A stretch of DNA of 64,000 nucleotides from Hyphomicrobiales bacterium (GCA_900472575.1 UCIV01000009.1:1-64000), one strand, 5' to 3'. Positions 26,716 through 37,467 are shown, numbered from the stretch's first letter. The notes: a model not told the origin generated them from the sequence alone. Translations and numbers: made by a program.

Positions 26716-27795
26716 GTGTCCGACGATCAGGACAAGGACAGTAAAACAGAAGACCCGACAGAGAAAAAAATCCGGGACGCGATGGCCGAGGGTAATACTC
26801 CCTCGTCACGCGAAGTCCCTATCTTCGCGTCCTCTCTCGCCTTCTATATCTACCTGGTCTTCTTCCTTCCGACGGGTGCAGCCAGGCTAGCGGAAACATT
26901 GCGCGATTTGCTTGAACAGCCGGATCAATGGCGAATGCAGACCGCCAACGATCTCGTTTCGCTGTTTGTCCGCCTGATGTGGGATGCGAGCGCGATGCTG
27001 CTTCCGGTGGCGGTTCTGTTCATCATATTCGGACTGGGGTCCAATTTTGCCCAGCACATGCCTGAATTCGTACTGAAGCGTATCACGCCCCAGTTCAACC
27101 GGATATCGCCGGTAAAGGGATGGCAGCGCCTTTTCAGCATGGCGGGACTGGTCGAATTCGGCAAGTCGATGTTCAAGATCATCGTCGTCTCCGTCGTGAT
27201 GGTTCTGGTTCTGCGCAGCGATTATTTCCGCTCGCTCGATGCCCTCTTCTCCGATCCCCAGGTGATGGTCGTCGAGATGATGGCGATCATGAAGAAAATC
27301 ATGATCGTAATCCTGTTTGCGACCGGCATTCTTGCCATCGCCGACTACATGTGGACGCGCCATCACTGGTATTCGAACATGCGAATGACCAAGCAGGAAG
27401 TGAAGGACGAATTCAAGCAGTCACAGGGCGATCCGCTGATCAAGGCCCGCATCCGCTCCATCGGCCGCGATCGCGCACGGCGGCGGATGATGACCAATGT
27501 TCCTCGCGCCACGCTCGTGATCACCAATCCTACTCACTATGCGGTGGCACTCCGTTATGCCCAGGGAGAAAACGAAGCTCCGATCGTGGTCGCGAAAGGT
27601 CAGGATCTGGTCGCGTTGAAGATCCGCGAAGTGGCGCAGCAGAACAATATCCCAATCTTCGAGGATCCACCCCTGGCGCGTTCGATGTTCGCGCAGGTCA
27701 CCGTCGATGGCGTTATCCCGCCGCCCTTCTACAAGGCCGTTGCCGAACTTATCCATCGTGTCTATGCGGCAAGAGCAAAACGCGGCCGGCGATAG
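26716..27795 (+). CDS. flhB: Flagellar export gate protein FlhB
   Basis: 359 aa from the GTG at 26716, chosen because AGGAAGG lies five bases upstream and the protein then opens [22 protein letters not shown], the standard FlhB start. Earlier in-frame ATGs would add an unrelated leader. Four membrane segments lie within about 35-210. The autocleavage motif NPTH has Asn271-Pro272. FlhB sets substrate specificity of the export gate together with FliK. It converges with visR. Confidence 0.96.
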   Translation: MSDDQDKDSKTEDPTEKKIRDAMAEGNTPSSREVPIFASSLAFYIYLVFFLPTGAARLAETLRDLLEQPDQWRMQTANDLVSLFVRLMWDASAMLLPVAVLFIIFGLGSNFAQHMPEFVLKRITPQFNRISPVKGWQRLFSMAGLVEFGKSMFKIIVVSVVMVLVLRSDYFRSLDALFSDPQVMVVEMMAIMKKIMIVILFATGILAIADYMWTRHHWYSNMRMTKQEVKDEFKQSQGDPLIKARIRSIGRDRARRRMMTNVPRATLVITNPTHYAVALRYAQGENEAPIVVAKGQDLVALKIREVAQQNNIPIFEDPPLARSMFAQVTVDGVIPPPFYKAVAELIHRVYAARAKRGRR

Positions 27796-27806
27796 CGGCA
27801 GAAGAA

Positions 27807-28553
27807 TCAGGTGATGTAGCCGAGCCTGATCGCCTTTGCGATCGCCTGGATACGGTTGACGGAATCGAGCTTGATCGTCGCCGAACCGAGATAGGCATTT
27901 ACGGTGTGGACCGAAAGGCCGAGCTTTTCGGCAATCTCTTCGCTGATGCGACCATCGCCCGCCAATTGCAGGCAGGCAATTTCCCGCTCACTGAGCGATT
28001 CCGCCGGTACGTTGCGCCGCTCGTCCAATGCCAGCAAATCCATCATGATCTGGCAGCTTTCCACATGCTGATCTATCACGGATCCCGCATCAAGCGTGAG
28101 ATGCTCGGCGAAGAACGCAACGTAACCGTTCCCGAGAGCACCCAAGCGCACGGGGAAAACAACGCCCGAAAATGGCAGCACAGCGCTCTCAAGTCGCCGG
28201 ATAAGCGGTGTGAACTCGCCGGCATCTATGGTGCTGCCGGAACCATTTCCACTCCATACCAGAGGGAGAAGCGACATCTCGACATGATCGAGCAATGTCT
28301 CTTCAAACTCTCCGAGAAGCCGGTTGCTGTTTTCAACCGCGTTCGGTCCCCAGTTCTCCAGTTCGCATACCAGCTTTCGCTTATTCGGAAGCCCGGCTCC
28401 CGAGATCCGGAAAACAGCAAAATTACGAGCCTTGAGGCTTTTCTGCATGGCGACGAGTTTCGGAAAGATATCCGATCTGCTTGATCCACGCTGCAAGCGG
28501 AGATGTTGAACGCTCCCCGGTCCGTCAGCGGTGCCGCCTCGCGAATAGCCCAT
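27807..28553 (-). CDS. visR: LuxR-type flagellar master regulator VisR
   Basis: 248 aa. An N-terminal ligand-type domain (about 20-170) is followed by a C-terminal LuxR helix-turn-helix (about 185-245, LSEREIACLQLAGDG then EEIAEKLGLSVHTVNAYL). In S. meliloti VisN and VisR act together as the global activator of flagellar, motility and chemotaxis genes. It lies 14 bp after visN, consistent with one operon. Confidence 0.92.
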   Translation of the reverse strand: MGYSRGGTADGPGSVQHLRLQRGSSRSDIFPKLVAMQKSLKARNFAVFRISGAGLPNKRKLVCELENWGPNAVENSNRLLGEFEETLLDHVEMSLLPLVWSGNGSGSTIDAGEFTPLIRRLESAVLPFSGVVFPVRLGALGNGYVAFFAEHLTLDAGSVIDQHVESCQIMMDLLALDERRNVPAESLSEREIACLQLAGDGRISEEIAEKLGLSVHTVNAYLGSATIKLDSVNRIQAIAKAIRLGYIT

Positions 28554-28567
28554 TCCGTTGCCGCCCT

Positions 28568-29305
28568 CTATACCAGATTGTTGCGAACCGCGTAGGCGAT
28601 CGCCTCGGAGCGGGTCTTGGTAGCAGTCTTGCGCATCACGCTAGTGATGTAGTTGTTGATGGTATTTCTCGAAATTCCGAGTATGACCGCAATCTCGTCG
28701 CTGGTCTTGCCTTCGGCGATCCAGAAAAGGCATTCCAGTTCTCGTTCGGTCAGCTCGAAATCACGTTCGGTGCGGGATTCCACGCTTTCGACAAAGCTTG
28801 CGCCATAGGCGGCAAGAAGCCCAATTTCGCGTAGATGTTCCTGCGAAAGAATGACGCCCTCGACAAACAGAAGCATCAAGGAAAAACGTGTGCGGCCGAC
28901 CGAAAAGGTCAGGGCGCAATACTGGCGGCTCAATTTTTCAGGCAGGACAATTTCGTCCGGCAAAAGCGCAAAGCTCGGTGTCAGAACGGCGAAACATTTT
29001 TCAAGCTCCGTCGACCGCGTGTAGGCACTGGCCAATTCAGAGCCGAGACGACGAACGAGATCGAAGGGCCAGTTCGAGGTCACGATGAAATCGAGACCCT
29101 GTTCCTGGATGAGATCGTAACGAGCAAGCAGAAAATGGGACGCCCCGACGTGATCGGCGAGCAATCGCATGATCACCTGCAGATTTTCCGAACCGGCCAA
29201 GGCGGAAAGGCGGCGCACCAACTCATTACGAGACATTACTGGAGTGCGATCATTCTCCGGAATAGGGCGTCCTTGCGCCGATACATCCATGCCCGATAAC
29301 TCCAT
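28568..29305 (-). CDS. visN: LuxR-type flagellar master regulator VisN
   Basis: 245 aa. An N-terminal sensory domain (about 30-170) precedes a LuxR-type DNA-binding domain (about 180-243, LTERELECLFWIAEGKTSDEIAVILG). An AGGAG lies upstream of the ATG at 29305. It is the partner of VisR. Its promoter must lie in 29306-29542, since a terminator separates it from fliF. No obvious LuxR-type dyad was seen there. Confidence 0.92.
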   Translation of the reverse strand: MELSGMDVSAQGRPIPENDRTPVMSRNELVRRLSALAGSENLQVIMRLLADHVGASHFLLARYDLIQEQGLDFIVTSNWPFDLVRRLGSELASAYTRSTELEKCFAVLTPSFALLPDEIVLPEKLSRQYCALTFSVGRTRFSLMLLFVEGVILSQEHLREIGLLAAYGASFVESVESRTERDFELTERELECLFWIAEGKTSDEIAVILGISRNTINNYITSVMRKTATKTRSEAIAYAVRNNLV

Positions 29306-29542
29306 TCGTTATCTGCTCCTGCTGCGTCGATTAAGACCTCGCCTGAAGAAGCCTATCCGAGTTCCTGTTACCGACACCCGCTGCACCCCTTGCTGAGGGG
29401 TTATGAAACCGCCGACGAATCACGGTCAGTTTAAGAGAAGCCCACACAATTGCCATCATGTGCTGGGCGAATTTCCCCAGATGCTGCCGGAGTGTCACAT
29501 CTTAAGTTAAAGTGACGCAGACGAATTGGTTCCAATTTCCGC

Positions 29543-29568
29543 AAAAAAGGCCGGATTTGCATCCGACC
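29543..29568 (-). terminator. Rho-independent terminator of fliF
   Basis: On the minus strand the stem GGTCGGAT / ATCCGGCC (one T-G pair) with a 4-nt loop is followed by TTTTTT. It begins 28 bp after the fliF stop and separates fliF from visNR. Confidence 0.88.
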
Positions 29569-29596
29569 CTTTGCATCATGTTTCCGTGATCTACCC

Positions 29597-31270
29597 TTAG
29601 GCTGCTTTTTCGAAGGCCCACTTGCGGAGGATTTTCGCTGCACGCTCTTCGGAAATCTCGACCATGCGGGCAAGACGTTTTTCCGGGCCTTCCTTGACGC
29701 GGCGGTTGAAGCCATCGCCTTCGTCGTCGCCCATGAGGTCGTTGCTGCCATCGAAACCGAAGTCTGCGCCGAAACCGTCCATAAGAGCGGGGCTGCCGCC
29801 GGCCGGAGAGAAATCGGGCAGTTCCAGGCCGGCACCTTCGCCGATCGTTTCTCCCGATGCGCTCGTACCGGAAACCGTGTGAACCAGAGGGCGCAGGCCA
29901 AGCCAGATAACCAGGAACGCGACACCGAGGAAAGCCAGCGAGTTGATGATGCCGCCGAGGTTGCGAGTAAGAACTTCCGTGACGCTCGGGCCGGTAGCGG
30001 TTTCTTCAAGCAACTGGCTTTCGAGGAAGTCCATGGCCGTGAGGGTAATCACGTCGCCACGATCCGGACTGATGCCGGCGGCAGAGGTCACGATCTTCTG
30101 CATCTCGGCGAGGTAGGCGTCAATCTTGGCCTGATCGGCAGGTTCTCCGACCATCTGAGCGATACGGCCCCTGTTGACCACAACGGCAACCGACACTTTT
30201 TCAATCAGATAGCTGTTGCGCGTCGTGGCAATGGTCTTCTGGTTGATTTCGTAGTTGGTCTGCTCTTCACGCTTGTCGGACTTGTCGGAAGACTTCGGCC
30301 CGTTATTGCCACCCTGGTCAGGTGCCGCCTGGGGAACATTCTGCTCGACTGTCGATGCGTTGTCGTCAGCCGACTGCTGCGACTGCGCGTTTTCACGCGT
30401 CGCGCGGACCGAACGCTCTACACGTGAATTCGGATCGTAAACGGTCTCCTGGGTCTGCTGGCTATCCGTGTTCAGGGCGGCCGTGACGCTGGAGCGGAAA
30501 TTGTCCATGCCGAGGAACGGCGCGAGAGCCTTGTCGATATTGGTCTCGATTTCGGACTGTACAGACTGGACGATGCCAAGCGAGCGGTTGATCTGATTGT
30601 TGCCACCGTCGTCGCCCGAAGCAAGCAACTGGCCGGTGGAATCGAGAATCGTTACGTCCTCGACGTCGAGCCCGGGAACGGCCGAAGCGACAAGGTGACG
30701 AATTGAAGATGCGGCCTTGCGGCCGGTCGACGATCCCGCACGGATCATCACCGAGGCCGTCGGCTTCTGTTGTGCGCGCCGGAAGTTTCCGACATCGGGC
30801 ATGACGATGTGGACGCGGGCGGCGGAGACGCCGCTGATCTGCTGAATCGATCGGGAAATTTCGCCTTCAAGCGCGCGGACGCGCGTAACTTCCTGCATGA
30901 AGGACGTCAGGCCGAGCGAGCCGACATTGTCGAAGAGTTCATAACCTGCGTTGGAACTGTTTGGCAGCCCGCGTTCCGCCAACAGCAGACGCGCCTTGCT
31001 GGTGCTGCCGACCGGAACCTGGATGCTTTTGCCGTCGGAACCGACTTCAAAAGCCAGGTTGGCTTCTGCAAGTGCCATGCTGACCTGATTGAGATCGCTG
31101 GACTCAAGGTTCACGTAGAGTGTCTCGTAGGCAGGCTTATTAACAAACATCGCGGCGGCAATGACGATCGCGATTGAAATCGCACCTGCAGCGGCCAAAG
31201 CAATAAGTTTTGTCTGACCGAGAGATGCCAGATTTCTAGAAATTTGTGAAAATTGAGCTAACAGATTCAT
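29597..31270 (-). CDS. fliF: Flagellar MS-ring protein FliF
   Basis: 557 aa. Membrane segments are at about 24-45 and 445-465. Between them are the YscJ-like ring-building motifs (ANLAFEVGSDGKSIQVPV near 69-86). The C-terminal cytoplasmic tail is acidic and ends in EERAAKILRKWAFEKAA, the FliG-binding segment. FliF forms the MS ring on which the basal body is built. It follows the che operon (143 bp gap) and ends in a strong terminator. Confidence 0.97.
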   Translation of the reverse strand: MNLLAQFSQISRNLASLGQTKLIALAAAGAISIAIVIAAAMFVNKPAYETLYVNLESSDLNQVSMALAEANLAFEVGSDGKSIQVPVGSTSKARLLLAERGLPNSSNAGYELFDNVGSLGLTSFMQEVTRVRALEGEISRSIQQISGVSAARVHIVMPDVGNFRRAQQKPTASVMIRAGSSTGRKAASSIRHLVASAVPGLDVEDVTILDSTGQLLASGDDGGNNQINRSLGIVQSVQSEIETNIDKALAPFLGMDNFRSSVTAALNTDSQQTQETVYDPNSRVERSVRATRENAQSQQSADDNASTVEQNVPQAAPDQGGNNGPKSSDKSDKREEQTNYEINQKTIATTRNSYLIEKVSVAVVVNRGRIAQMVGEPADQAKIDAYLAEMQKIVTSAAGISPDRGDVITLTAMDFLESQLLEETATGPSVTEVLTRNLGGIINSLAFLGVAFLVIWLGLRPLVHTVSGTSASGETIGEGAGLELPDFSPAGGSPALMDGFGADFGFDGSNDLMGDDEGDGFNRRVKEGPEKRLARMVEISEERAAKILRKWAFEKAA

Positions 31271-31412
31271 TCTGTTCCCACATCGCCGAACACGGTTATA
31301 GAGCTACTGCCCAGGCGCACCCTATGAGGCGAAGCTTGTGCGAGCGTTTCGGCAATTTGGAATGTGGGGGTGCAGACGCGAAAGTTTGCGAGCAGCGCGT
31401 CAGCCTACAAGA

Positions 31413-31802
31413 TCAGAAGAAGTCGAAGTCGCCTGCTGCCTTGGTCAGCGGCTGCGAGTGACCATGCCGCATGCCGTTCGCCAGAGATCTCTGCATGTCT
31501 GCCAGCTTGACGAGGCTGAGCGCCGTGGAAACATCCACCTTCCACTCATTGGGAATGGATCCCGTGATGGTATCGATGAATTCAGCCAGACCGCGCGTTT
31601 TCTGCACGGCAAGATCGATGCCCTGCAAGATCTTCATCGTGTCGGGCGACTGCAATACATTCTCTCCGCCCACTTCGAGAATTTGCGGCTCCACCCGCTC
31701 GATCAGATATGCAACATCGTGCAATTCGGAAACCAGCCGCATCAGAACATCCGGCAAAGCCTCCTCGAGGGCAGAGATCTGCGGCGTAACAATGTCGTTC
31801 AT
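31413..31802 (-). CDS. cheT: CheT-like chemotaxis protein with CheZ-type DxxxQ motif
   Basis: 129 aa from the ATG at 31802, preferred because TGGA lies six bases upstream; an ATG at 31808 is two codons earlier but has no room for a ribosome site. The protein is helical. DLAVQ at residues 63-67 resembles the DLTGQ phosphatase motif of E. coli CheZ. It is the last gene of the che operon, the place of S. meliloti CheT, reported to act in CheY1 dephosphorylation and to bind CheR. The name rests on position, length and the DxxxQ motif. Confidence 0.8.
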   Translation of the reverse strand: MNDIVTPQISALEEALPDVLMRLVSELHDVAYLIERVEPQILEVGGENVLQSPDTMKILQGIDLAVQKTRGLAEFIDTITGSIPNEWKVDVSTALSLVKLADMQRSLANGMRHGHSQPLTKAAGDFDFF

Positions 31803-31833
31803 GGCCATTCCAGAATATGAATTGAGGTGACGA

Positions 31834-32391
31834 TCAGAAGAATTCGATAGCGTTGTCGACTGGCTTGGGTGGCGTGCGGACAGGGCGCTGTTCAAGCGCA
31901 ACTGTTCTTTGCGTTTCCGCGCCCGTCAGCGGGTATTGTCTGGCACGTCCGTGGACGGGCCAATATTCAAGCTTTCTTCCGTGCTCTCCGCCGGTCGACG
32001 AGCCGACAACCTGAATGCCTTCGTCCCTCAGGAACTGCATGGCAAAGGCTGCGTTCTGTTCGCCGACATTCGAGAAGCTTGCGATCGTTTTTGCGCCGCC
32101 GAAGACCTTTGCCTCCAGCCGGTCGCGCCGGGCGCCCTTCTTCAGGAGACCGTTGATCAACAACTCCATCAGATGCACGCCATAGCGCGTCGCATCACCT
32201 CCCGATGCCATGGCCCCGCCCGAGCCAGGCAACAGGAAGTGGTTCATGCCGCCGACACCGGCGACTGGATCACGAAGACACGCGGCCACGCACGATCCAA
32301 GTATCGTCGACAGGACGACGTCAGGGTCGTCAATGACCTTGTACTCTCCCTGGATGATATGGACGCGCCTGGACGCGATAGCATCATTCAT
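31834..32391 (-). CDS. cheD: Chemoreceptor glutamine deamidase CheD
   Basis: 185 aa. The catalytic Cys34 ([11 protein letters not shown]) and His51 (GMNHFLLPG) are spaced 17 residues apart, as in Thermotoga CheD. CheD deamidates receptor glutamines to glutamates. It overlaps cheY2 by four bases (ATGA). A downstream Asn/Gly segment (VGERN-like [12 protein letters not shown]) is present. Confidence 0.95.
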   Translation of the reverse strand: MNDAIASRRVHIIQGEYKVIDDPDVVLSTILGSCVAACLRDPVAGVGGMNHFLLPGSGGAMASGGDATRYGVHLMELLINGLLKKGARRDRLEAKVFGGAKTIASFSNVGEQNAAFAMQFLRDEGIQVVGSSTGGEHGRKLEYWPVHGRARQYPLTGAETQRTVALEQRPVRTPPKPVDNAIEFF

Positions 32392-32777
32392 TTTAGGGCT
32401 CCGAACACCGCCTCGATAGCGGCCTTCATCTTTTCGATGGTGAACGGCTTGGCGAGAACGTTGTTGGCGCCGAGCTGGGCTGCCTTCTGAACCAGAGCGC
32501 GATCGCCCTGAGCCGTCAGGATGATGAAGGCTGCCTTTTTGGTTGCCGGGTTCGAGCGAACGGCCTGCAGGAAACCAATGCCGTCCATGTTCGGCATGTT
32601 GAAGTCGGAAATGACCAGGTGATGCGGCTGTTCGGACATGATCTTCATGCCCTGAACGCCATCGCCGGCGGAGGTGATCTGCTTGAAGCCGAGCTGTGTC
32701 AGAGCATCGCTGAGCAGCAGGCGGCTGGTAACCTGATCGTCGACAATCAGAACTTTGATTTTTTCAGCGAGAGACAT
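32388..32777 (-). CDS. cheY2: Chemotaxis response regulator CheY2
   Basis: 129 aa, single receiver domain. The acidic pair is Asp13-Asp14 (IVDDQ), the phosphoacceptor Asp58 ([12 protein letters not shown]), a Thr in ILTAQGD and the conserved Lys in LAKPF. In S. meliloti CheY2 is the main output that slows the motor, while CheY1 is a phosphate sink. It lies directly after cheB and before cheD. Which CheY does which job here is inferred from operon order. Confidence 0.93.
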   Translation of the reverse strand: MSLAEKIKVLIVDDQVTSRLLLSDALTQLGFKQITSAGDGVQGMKIMSEQPHHLVISDFNMPNMDGIGFLQAVRSNPATKKAAFIILTAQGDRALVQKAAQLGANNVLAKPFTIEKMKAAIEAVFGALK

Positions 32778-33827
32778 TTATTCGGTACCTTCTTTTCGGG
32801 CGGCAGTTAATTTCAAAACTTCTTCTCCAATGGAGCCCAGGGGCAACTGCTGCTCGACGGCACCCAGTTCATAGGCAACCCTCGGCATCCCATAGACCAC
32901 ACAGGTCTTCTCGTTCTGTCCGATAGTGCGTGCGCCGGCGCCGCGCATCTTCAGAAGTCCGGAAGCCCCGTCGCGCCCCATGCCGGTCAGAATGATGCCA
33001 ACCGCGTTGCGGCCGGCCAATTCCGCAACTGAATCGAAGAGTACATCGACCGACGGCCTATGGCCGTTGACGGGTTCCTTTTCGATCAGCCGGCAGCATG
33101 GCGCTGACGGATTTGCCACCTGCATGTGTCGTTCACCACCGGGCGCGAGATAGATCTTGCCGATCTCCAGGCGCGCGCCATCGGTCGCTTCTTCCACTAC
33201 AGGAGCGCAGATACGATTAAGACGTTCTGCAAAACTTTTCGTAAACGTCGGAGGCATATGTTGAGTGATTACTGTCGGCGGGCAGTTCTGCGGGAACTTT
33301 TGCAGCACCGTAATCAGCGCTTCCACACCACCGGTAGAAGATCCGATCGCGACAACTTTGCGTCCCACACGGTATTCATGAACCGACATTGGCGGTGCGA
33401 CCGGAGCCGGCGCTGATGTTGCCGTAAACCTGCGGCCCGAGCGGGCAGCCGCCTTGACCTTTTCGGCAAGATCCATGAACGGACGGCGTTCGCCCGGAGC
33501 AGGCTTGCCGACGCAATCGAAGGCGCCGATCTCAAGTGCTGCCAGCGTCGCGTTGGCGCCGTGATGCGTCATCGTCGAGACCATGATGACCGGCATCGGC
33601 CGCAGGCGCATGATCTTTTCGAGGAACTCGAGGCCGTTCATGTTCGGCATTTCGATATCGAGCGTGACGACGTCCGGATTCAGCTGCTTGATTGCGGCAC
33701 GCGCCTCCATGGCATCGCCGGCCTGACCGATAACGCTAACGTCCGGATCGGAATTCAGCACAGCGGTGATCAGGCCCCGCATAGTGGGACTGTCGTCCAC
33801 GACGAGGACGCGTGCGGGCGCGCTCAT
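32778..33827 (-). CDS. cheB: Chemoreceptor methylesterase CheB
   Basis: 349 aa. The receiver domain is at about 5-120 with phosphoacceptor Asp57. The methylesterase domain (about 155-345) has GSSTGG (Ser163-164), a His189 in TQHMPP and the Asp in GMGRDGASG. It demethylates receptors and deamidates glutamines. It overlaps cheR by four bases. Confidence 0.97.
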   Translation of the reverse strand: MSAPARVLVVDDSPTMRGLITAVLNSDPDVSVIGQAGDAMEARAAIKQLNPDVVTLDIEMPNMNGLEFLEKIMRLRPMPVIMVSTMTHHGANATLAALEIGAFDCVGKPAPGERRPFMDLAEKVKAAARSGRRFTATSAPAPVAPPMSVHEYRVGRKVVAIGSSTGGVEALITVLQKFPQNCPPTVITQHMPPTFTKSFAERLNRICAPVVEEATDGARLEIGKIYLAPGGERHMQVANPSAPCCRLIEKEPVNGHRPSVDVLFDSVAELAGRNAVGIILTGMGRDGASGLLKMRGAGARTIGQNEKTCVVYGMPRVAYELGAVEQQLPLGSIGEEVLKLTAARKEGTE

Positions 33828-34732
33828 GCCTTCCTCCCTGCATGCTTTCCGATATAGCGATAGGTGGTGATCCCGATATTGTCGAAGAGATGCTTCGCAT
33901 CACCCGACACGCGCTCGGAATGGCCGATATAGAGGTGACCGGCATCTGGAAGCAGCGATGCGAAACGGGACCAAATCTTCATCTGCGTCGGTTCATCGAA
34001 ATAGATGACCACGTTGCGGCAGAAGATAACGTCAAAACCGCCCTTGAATGGCCACTGAGCCATCAGGTTCAGTTCGTTGAAGGTGATCAGCTTCTTGACG
34101 CGATCGTCAATCTGGCACTTGCGGCGGCCGTTGATATCGACGTCGCGGAACCATTGCTTGCGCATGGCCGGCGAAATGCTCTCAAGAGCGTTCTCGTCAT
34201 AGGCACCGGCTCGCGCGGTTTCGAGGATCTTGGGATCGATATCGGTCGCCAGAATACGGAAATCGTAATCGGCGGCGTTCGGGAACATCGCGAGTACGGT
34301 AAGCGCGATCGAATAGGGTTCTTGCCCATCCGAGCAGGCAGCCGACCAGATGCGCACACGTCCGCCGCTCTTGGCACGGTTGATAAGGCCCGGCAGGACT
34401 TCGTCACGCAGATGTTCGAAATGATGGTTCTCGCGGAAGAAGCGAGTGAAATTCGTGGTCAGATGCGACAGCATCTCGCGACGAACAGCTGCGCCTTCCG
34501 GCGATGAGACGAGCTCGCAATATTCGCGAAAACCTCTCAAGCCCAGATTGCGGATATGCTTGGAGAGACGCGAATAGACAAGAGAAGCCTTGGAATCGTT
34601 GAGATAGATTCCGGCATCGGCATAGATCATTGCAGCGATTTCGGAGAGATCACGGCGCTTCAGCGGATATTCTCCACTCGCCAATACCTCATCCGGCGAC
34701 TGCCGGCTATCAAGCGCGCCCAACGGCATCAT
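33824..34732 (-). CDS. cheR: Chemoreceptor methyltransferase CheR
   Basis: 302 aa. The N-terminal helical domain (about 30-100) and SAM-binding domain (about 110-290) include [34 protein letters not shown] and [13 protein letters not shown]. It methylates receptor glutamates using S-adenosylmethionine. It overlaps cheW and cheB by four bases each. Confidence 0.97.
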   Translation of the reverse strand: MMPLGALDSRQSPDEVLASGEYPLKRRDLSEIAAMIYADAGIYLNDSKASLVYSRLSKHIRNLGLRGFREYCELVSSPEGAAVRREMLSHLTTNFTRFFRENHHFEHLRDEVLPGLINRAKSGGRVRIWSAACSDGQEPYSIALTVLAMFPNAADYDFRILATDIDPKILETARAGAYDENALESISPAMRKQWFRDVDINGRRKCQIDDRVKKLITFNELNLMAQWPFKGGFDVIFCRNVVIYFDEPTQMKIWSRFASLLPDAGHLYIGHSERVSGDAKHLFDNIGITTYRYIGKHAGRKA

Positions 34733-35214
34733 GCAGCTTCACTTTCCTTGTCGTGAGCTTTCTCGGGGAAGAGGGCTTCCAGCTCGATCAAGCAGATCAT
34801 TCGCTTGTCGATGGCCAGGATGCCCCTTGCGTATTGCTTCTCCAGGTCCGAGGATACTTCCGGAACCGGCTGTATATTATCGTCGGTAATCGTAAGGATA
34901 TCGGAAACGGCCTCGACCAGCAGGCCGACGACCTTGCTCTTCACCTGAGCGACGATGATCACGTGGCGCTGGGTCGGTTCCGTTTCCTTCATGCCGAGCC
35001 GGGCCGACATGTCGATGATCGGCAAAACCGCACCGCGCAGGTTGATCACGCCCCTGACATAGGCGGGCGCATGCGGCATCGGCGTGGCCTGGGTCCATCC
35101 GCGGATTTCGCGGACGGACATGATGTTCACGCAAAATTCCTGATCGCCGATACGGAAGGCAATAAGCTCCCGGGCACCCTGCGACAGAGACTTTACGGCA
35201 TAAGATACGCTCAT
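34729..35214 (-). CDS. cheW: Chemotaxis coupling protein CheW
   Basis: 161 aa, a single CheW domain at about 15-155 with LIAFRIGDQEFCVNIMSVREIRGW, the VRGVINLRGAVLPIIDM strand pair and VGLLVEAVSDILTI. It links receptors to CheA. It lies 8 bp after cheA and overlaps cheR. Confidence 0.96.
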   Translation of the reverse strand: MSVSYAVKSLSQGARELIAFRIGDQEFCVNIMSVREIRGWTQATPMPHAPAYVRGVINLRGAVLPIIDMSARLGMKETEPTQRHVIIVAQVKSKVVGLLVEAVSDILTITDDNIQPVPEVSSDLEKQYARGILAIDKRMICLIELEALFPEKAHDKESEAA

Positions 35215-35222
35215 GACCCAGG

Positions 35223-37451
35223 TTATCCTGCTGCTGCGAGCGACATTTCAGGCTTCAGCGACTGACCGCGAGAAGCACCGACGACCGCATCGACGTCGAG
35301 GATGAGCGCGACGCGTCCGTCGCCGAGGATGGTTGCGGCAGCGATACCCGGAACGTGGGTGTAGTTAGCCTCGAGCGACTTGATGACGACCTGGCGCTGG
35401 CCCTGGATCGCATCGACCATCAGGGCGCGCTGGCCACCGCCTTCGGATTCGACCAGAAGCGCGACGCCATCGACCGGATTGGCCTGGTTGGTGCGGAAGT
35501 TGAGGATGCGACCGACATCGACCAGCGGGCAGAACGAGTTGCGGATCGAGATGAGCCGCTGGTTCGCGCCAAAGGAGTGAATGGCGGAGGCTTCCGGCTG
35601 GAGCGTTTCGACGATCGCCGTCAGCGGCACGACCAGGGTCTGGCCGGCGACGGTAACGACCATGCCGTCAAGGACGGCGAGCGTCAGCGGCAGGCTCATG
35701 GTGAAGGTCGAACCGAGGCCCGGGCGCGAGGAGATCGAGATACGACCACCAAGTGCCTGGATCGAACGCTTGACGACGTCCATGCCGACGCCGCGGCCGG
35801 AGATGTCGGAGATCTTGTCGGCGGTGGAGAAGCCCGGCGCGAAGATCAGGTTGTCGATTTCTTCATCCGAAAGGTTCGCATCGGGGCTGATGAGGTCGTT
35901 GTCGATCGCCTTCTGCTTGACACGCTCGCGGTTGATACCGCCGCCATCGTCCTGCAGTTCGATGAGGATGCGGCCCGAACGATGCTTTGCGGAAAGCTTG
36001 ATCGTGCCTTCCGGATCCTTGCCGGCGGCTTCTCGCTTTTCCGGGCTTTCGATGCCGTGGTCGACGGCATTGCGGATCATGTGGGTGAGCGGCTCGGCGA
36101 TCTTGTCGATGACCGTCTTGTCGACTTCTGTGTTTTCGCCTTCGGTGACGAGGCGGATCTGCTTGCCGACCATGTCGGCCACTTCGCGGACGATACGCGA
36201 CATGCGCTGGAAGACCGGTTTGACCGGCTGCGCGCGAATCGCCATGACCGAGTCCTGGATTTCGCGGGTGAGCTGCTGCAGCTCTTCCAGACCCATGTTG
36301 ATCGAGGACACGCCGTTATTGTCGTTCTCGATAACACTCTGCGAGAGCATCGCCTGGTTGATAACGAGCTCGCCAACGAGGTTGATCAGGCGGTCGACGC
36401 GATCGAGATCGACGCGGATCGTCTGGCCGGCCGAAGATGCAGCGGCTGCGGCGTTGTTCTGGGTGGCAGCAGCAGCCGCGGCGGCTGCGGCGGCAGCGCT
36501 TTCCTTCTTTTCGACGGCAGCGTTGACGGCCTTGACGACGTTCGCGGAAGCCTCTTCCGTCGCAGCGGTCTCGGTCTGCGGGGTCGGCTCGGCCGGCTCG
36601 TCGTCCAGTGCAGAGAGATCGAAAGGTACCGGGATCATCGGCAGCTCTTCGCCTTCGGATGCTTCGGCCGGCTTGACCTCCAGCTCGCAATCCCACTCGG
36701 CGAATTCGAAGACCGCGCGGACTTCTTCCTCGGATTTCGGCGTGGTGATGGAGATCTTCCAGCCGAAATAGGATGCTTCCGGATCCATGTTTTCCAGTGC
36801 GGGAAGCTGATCCATGTCGCAGGCAATGCCCATCTCGCCGAAGCGGGAAAGATCGCGCAGCAGAAGTGCCGCTTCGTTGCCCTTGGAATAGAGTTCACGC
36901 GTCGGCTTGAAGGTAACTTCGTAGGTGAACTGTTCGACCACGTTCTCTTCTTCGCCGAAACCGTCGAAGGTGAAGGGGATCGGCTGGAAACCGCTGTCGT
37001 CAGTCGGCTTTGCAGGAGCAGCAGCAACGGGCTTTGCAGCCTTCGGTGCCTCGGCGGCCGGCAGAGCTTCGCCGTTGGCCAGAGCCTCCAGTTCCTTCAC
37101 CAGTCCACGCGTACGGCTTTCCTCGACGCTGCCGCCATCACGCGAGCAGGTCACGAGGTCGGCGAGCACGTCGGCCGACTTGAGCATGACCTTCAGGACA
37201 TCCTGGTTCGGCTCCAGCTTGTTGGAGCGCACGCAGTCCAGCGTGGTCTCGAAGACGTGGGCAAAGGCCACGAGCTCTTCCAGACCGAATGCACCGGCAC
37301 CACCCTTGATGGAATGAACGGCGCGGAAAACGGCGTTGACCGTCTCGGGATCGCGATCCCCATCGTTCAGCTTGAGAAGACCGGATTCCAGTTCAGCGAG
37401 CTGCTCTTCGCATTCCTGAAAAAAGATCTCTTTGATTTCGTTCATATCCAT
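35223..37451 (-). CDS. cheA: Chemotaxis histidine kinase CheA
   Basis: 742 aa. The HPt domain has phosphorylated His46 (FRAVHSIKGGAGAFG). A P2-like region is at about 165-260, followed by an Ala-rich linker (about 305-335), a dimerisation domain, the ATPase domain (NAVDHGIE, ISGRGVGMDVV, GLGSTFTMSLPLTLA) and a C-terminal CheW-like domain (about 590-730). It phosphorylates CheY1, CheY2 and CheB. The ATG at 37451 has GGGAA upstream. It is between cheY1 and cheW. Confidence 0.97.
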   Translation of the reverse strand: MDMNEIKEIFFQECEEQLAELESGLLKLNDGDRDPETVNAVFRAVHSIKGGAGAFGLEELVAFAHVFETTLDCVRSNKLEPNQDVLKVMLKSADVLADLVTCSRDGGSVEESRTRGLVKELEALANGEALPAAEAPKAAKPVAAAPAKPTDDSGFQPIPFTFDGFGEEENVVEQFTYEVTFKPTRELYSKGNEAALLLRDLSRFGEMGIACDMDQLPALENMDPEASYFGWKISITTPKSEEEVRAVFEFAEWDCELEVKPAEASEGEELPMIPVPFDLSALDDEPAEPTPQTETAATEEASANVVKAVNAAVEKKESAAAAAAAAAAATQNNAAAAASSAGQTIRVDLDRVDRLINLVGELVINQAMLSQSVIENDNNGVSSINMGLEELQQLTREIQDSVMAIRAQPVKPVFQRMSRIVREVADMVGKQIRLVTEGENTEVDKTVIDKIAEPLTHMIRNAVDHGIESPEKREAAGKDPEGTIKLSAKHRSGRILIELQDDGGGINRERVKQKAIDNDLISPDANLSDEEIDNLIFAPGFSTADKISDISGRGVGMDVVKRSIQALGGRISISSRPGLGSTFTMSLPLTLAVLDGMVVTVAGQTLVVPLTAIVETLQPEASAIHSFGANQRLISIRNSFCPLVDVGRILNFRTNQANPVDGVALLVESEGGGQRALMVDAIQGQRQVVIKSLEANYTHVPGIAAATILGDGRVALILDVDAVVGASRGQSLKPEMSLAAAG

Positions 37452-37467
37452 CGGAAGAATTCCCGGT

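Noticed and set aside
34720..34733. Another GCATGAWGYYG match at the cheR start
   Set aside because: It spans the cheR start codons, and no TGTCC block lies at the required spacing, so it is probably a chance match.
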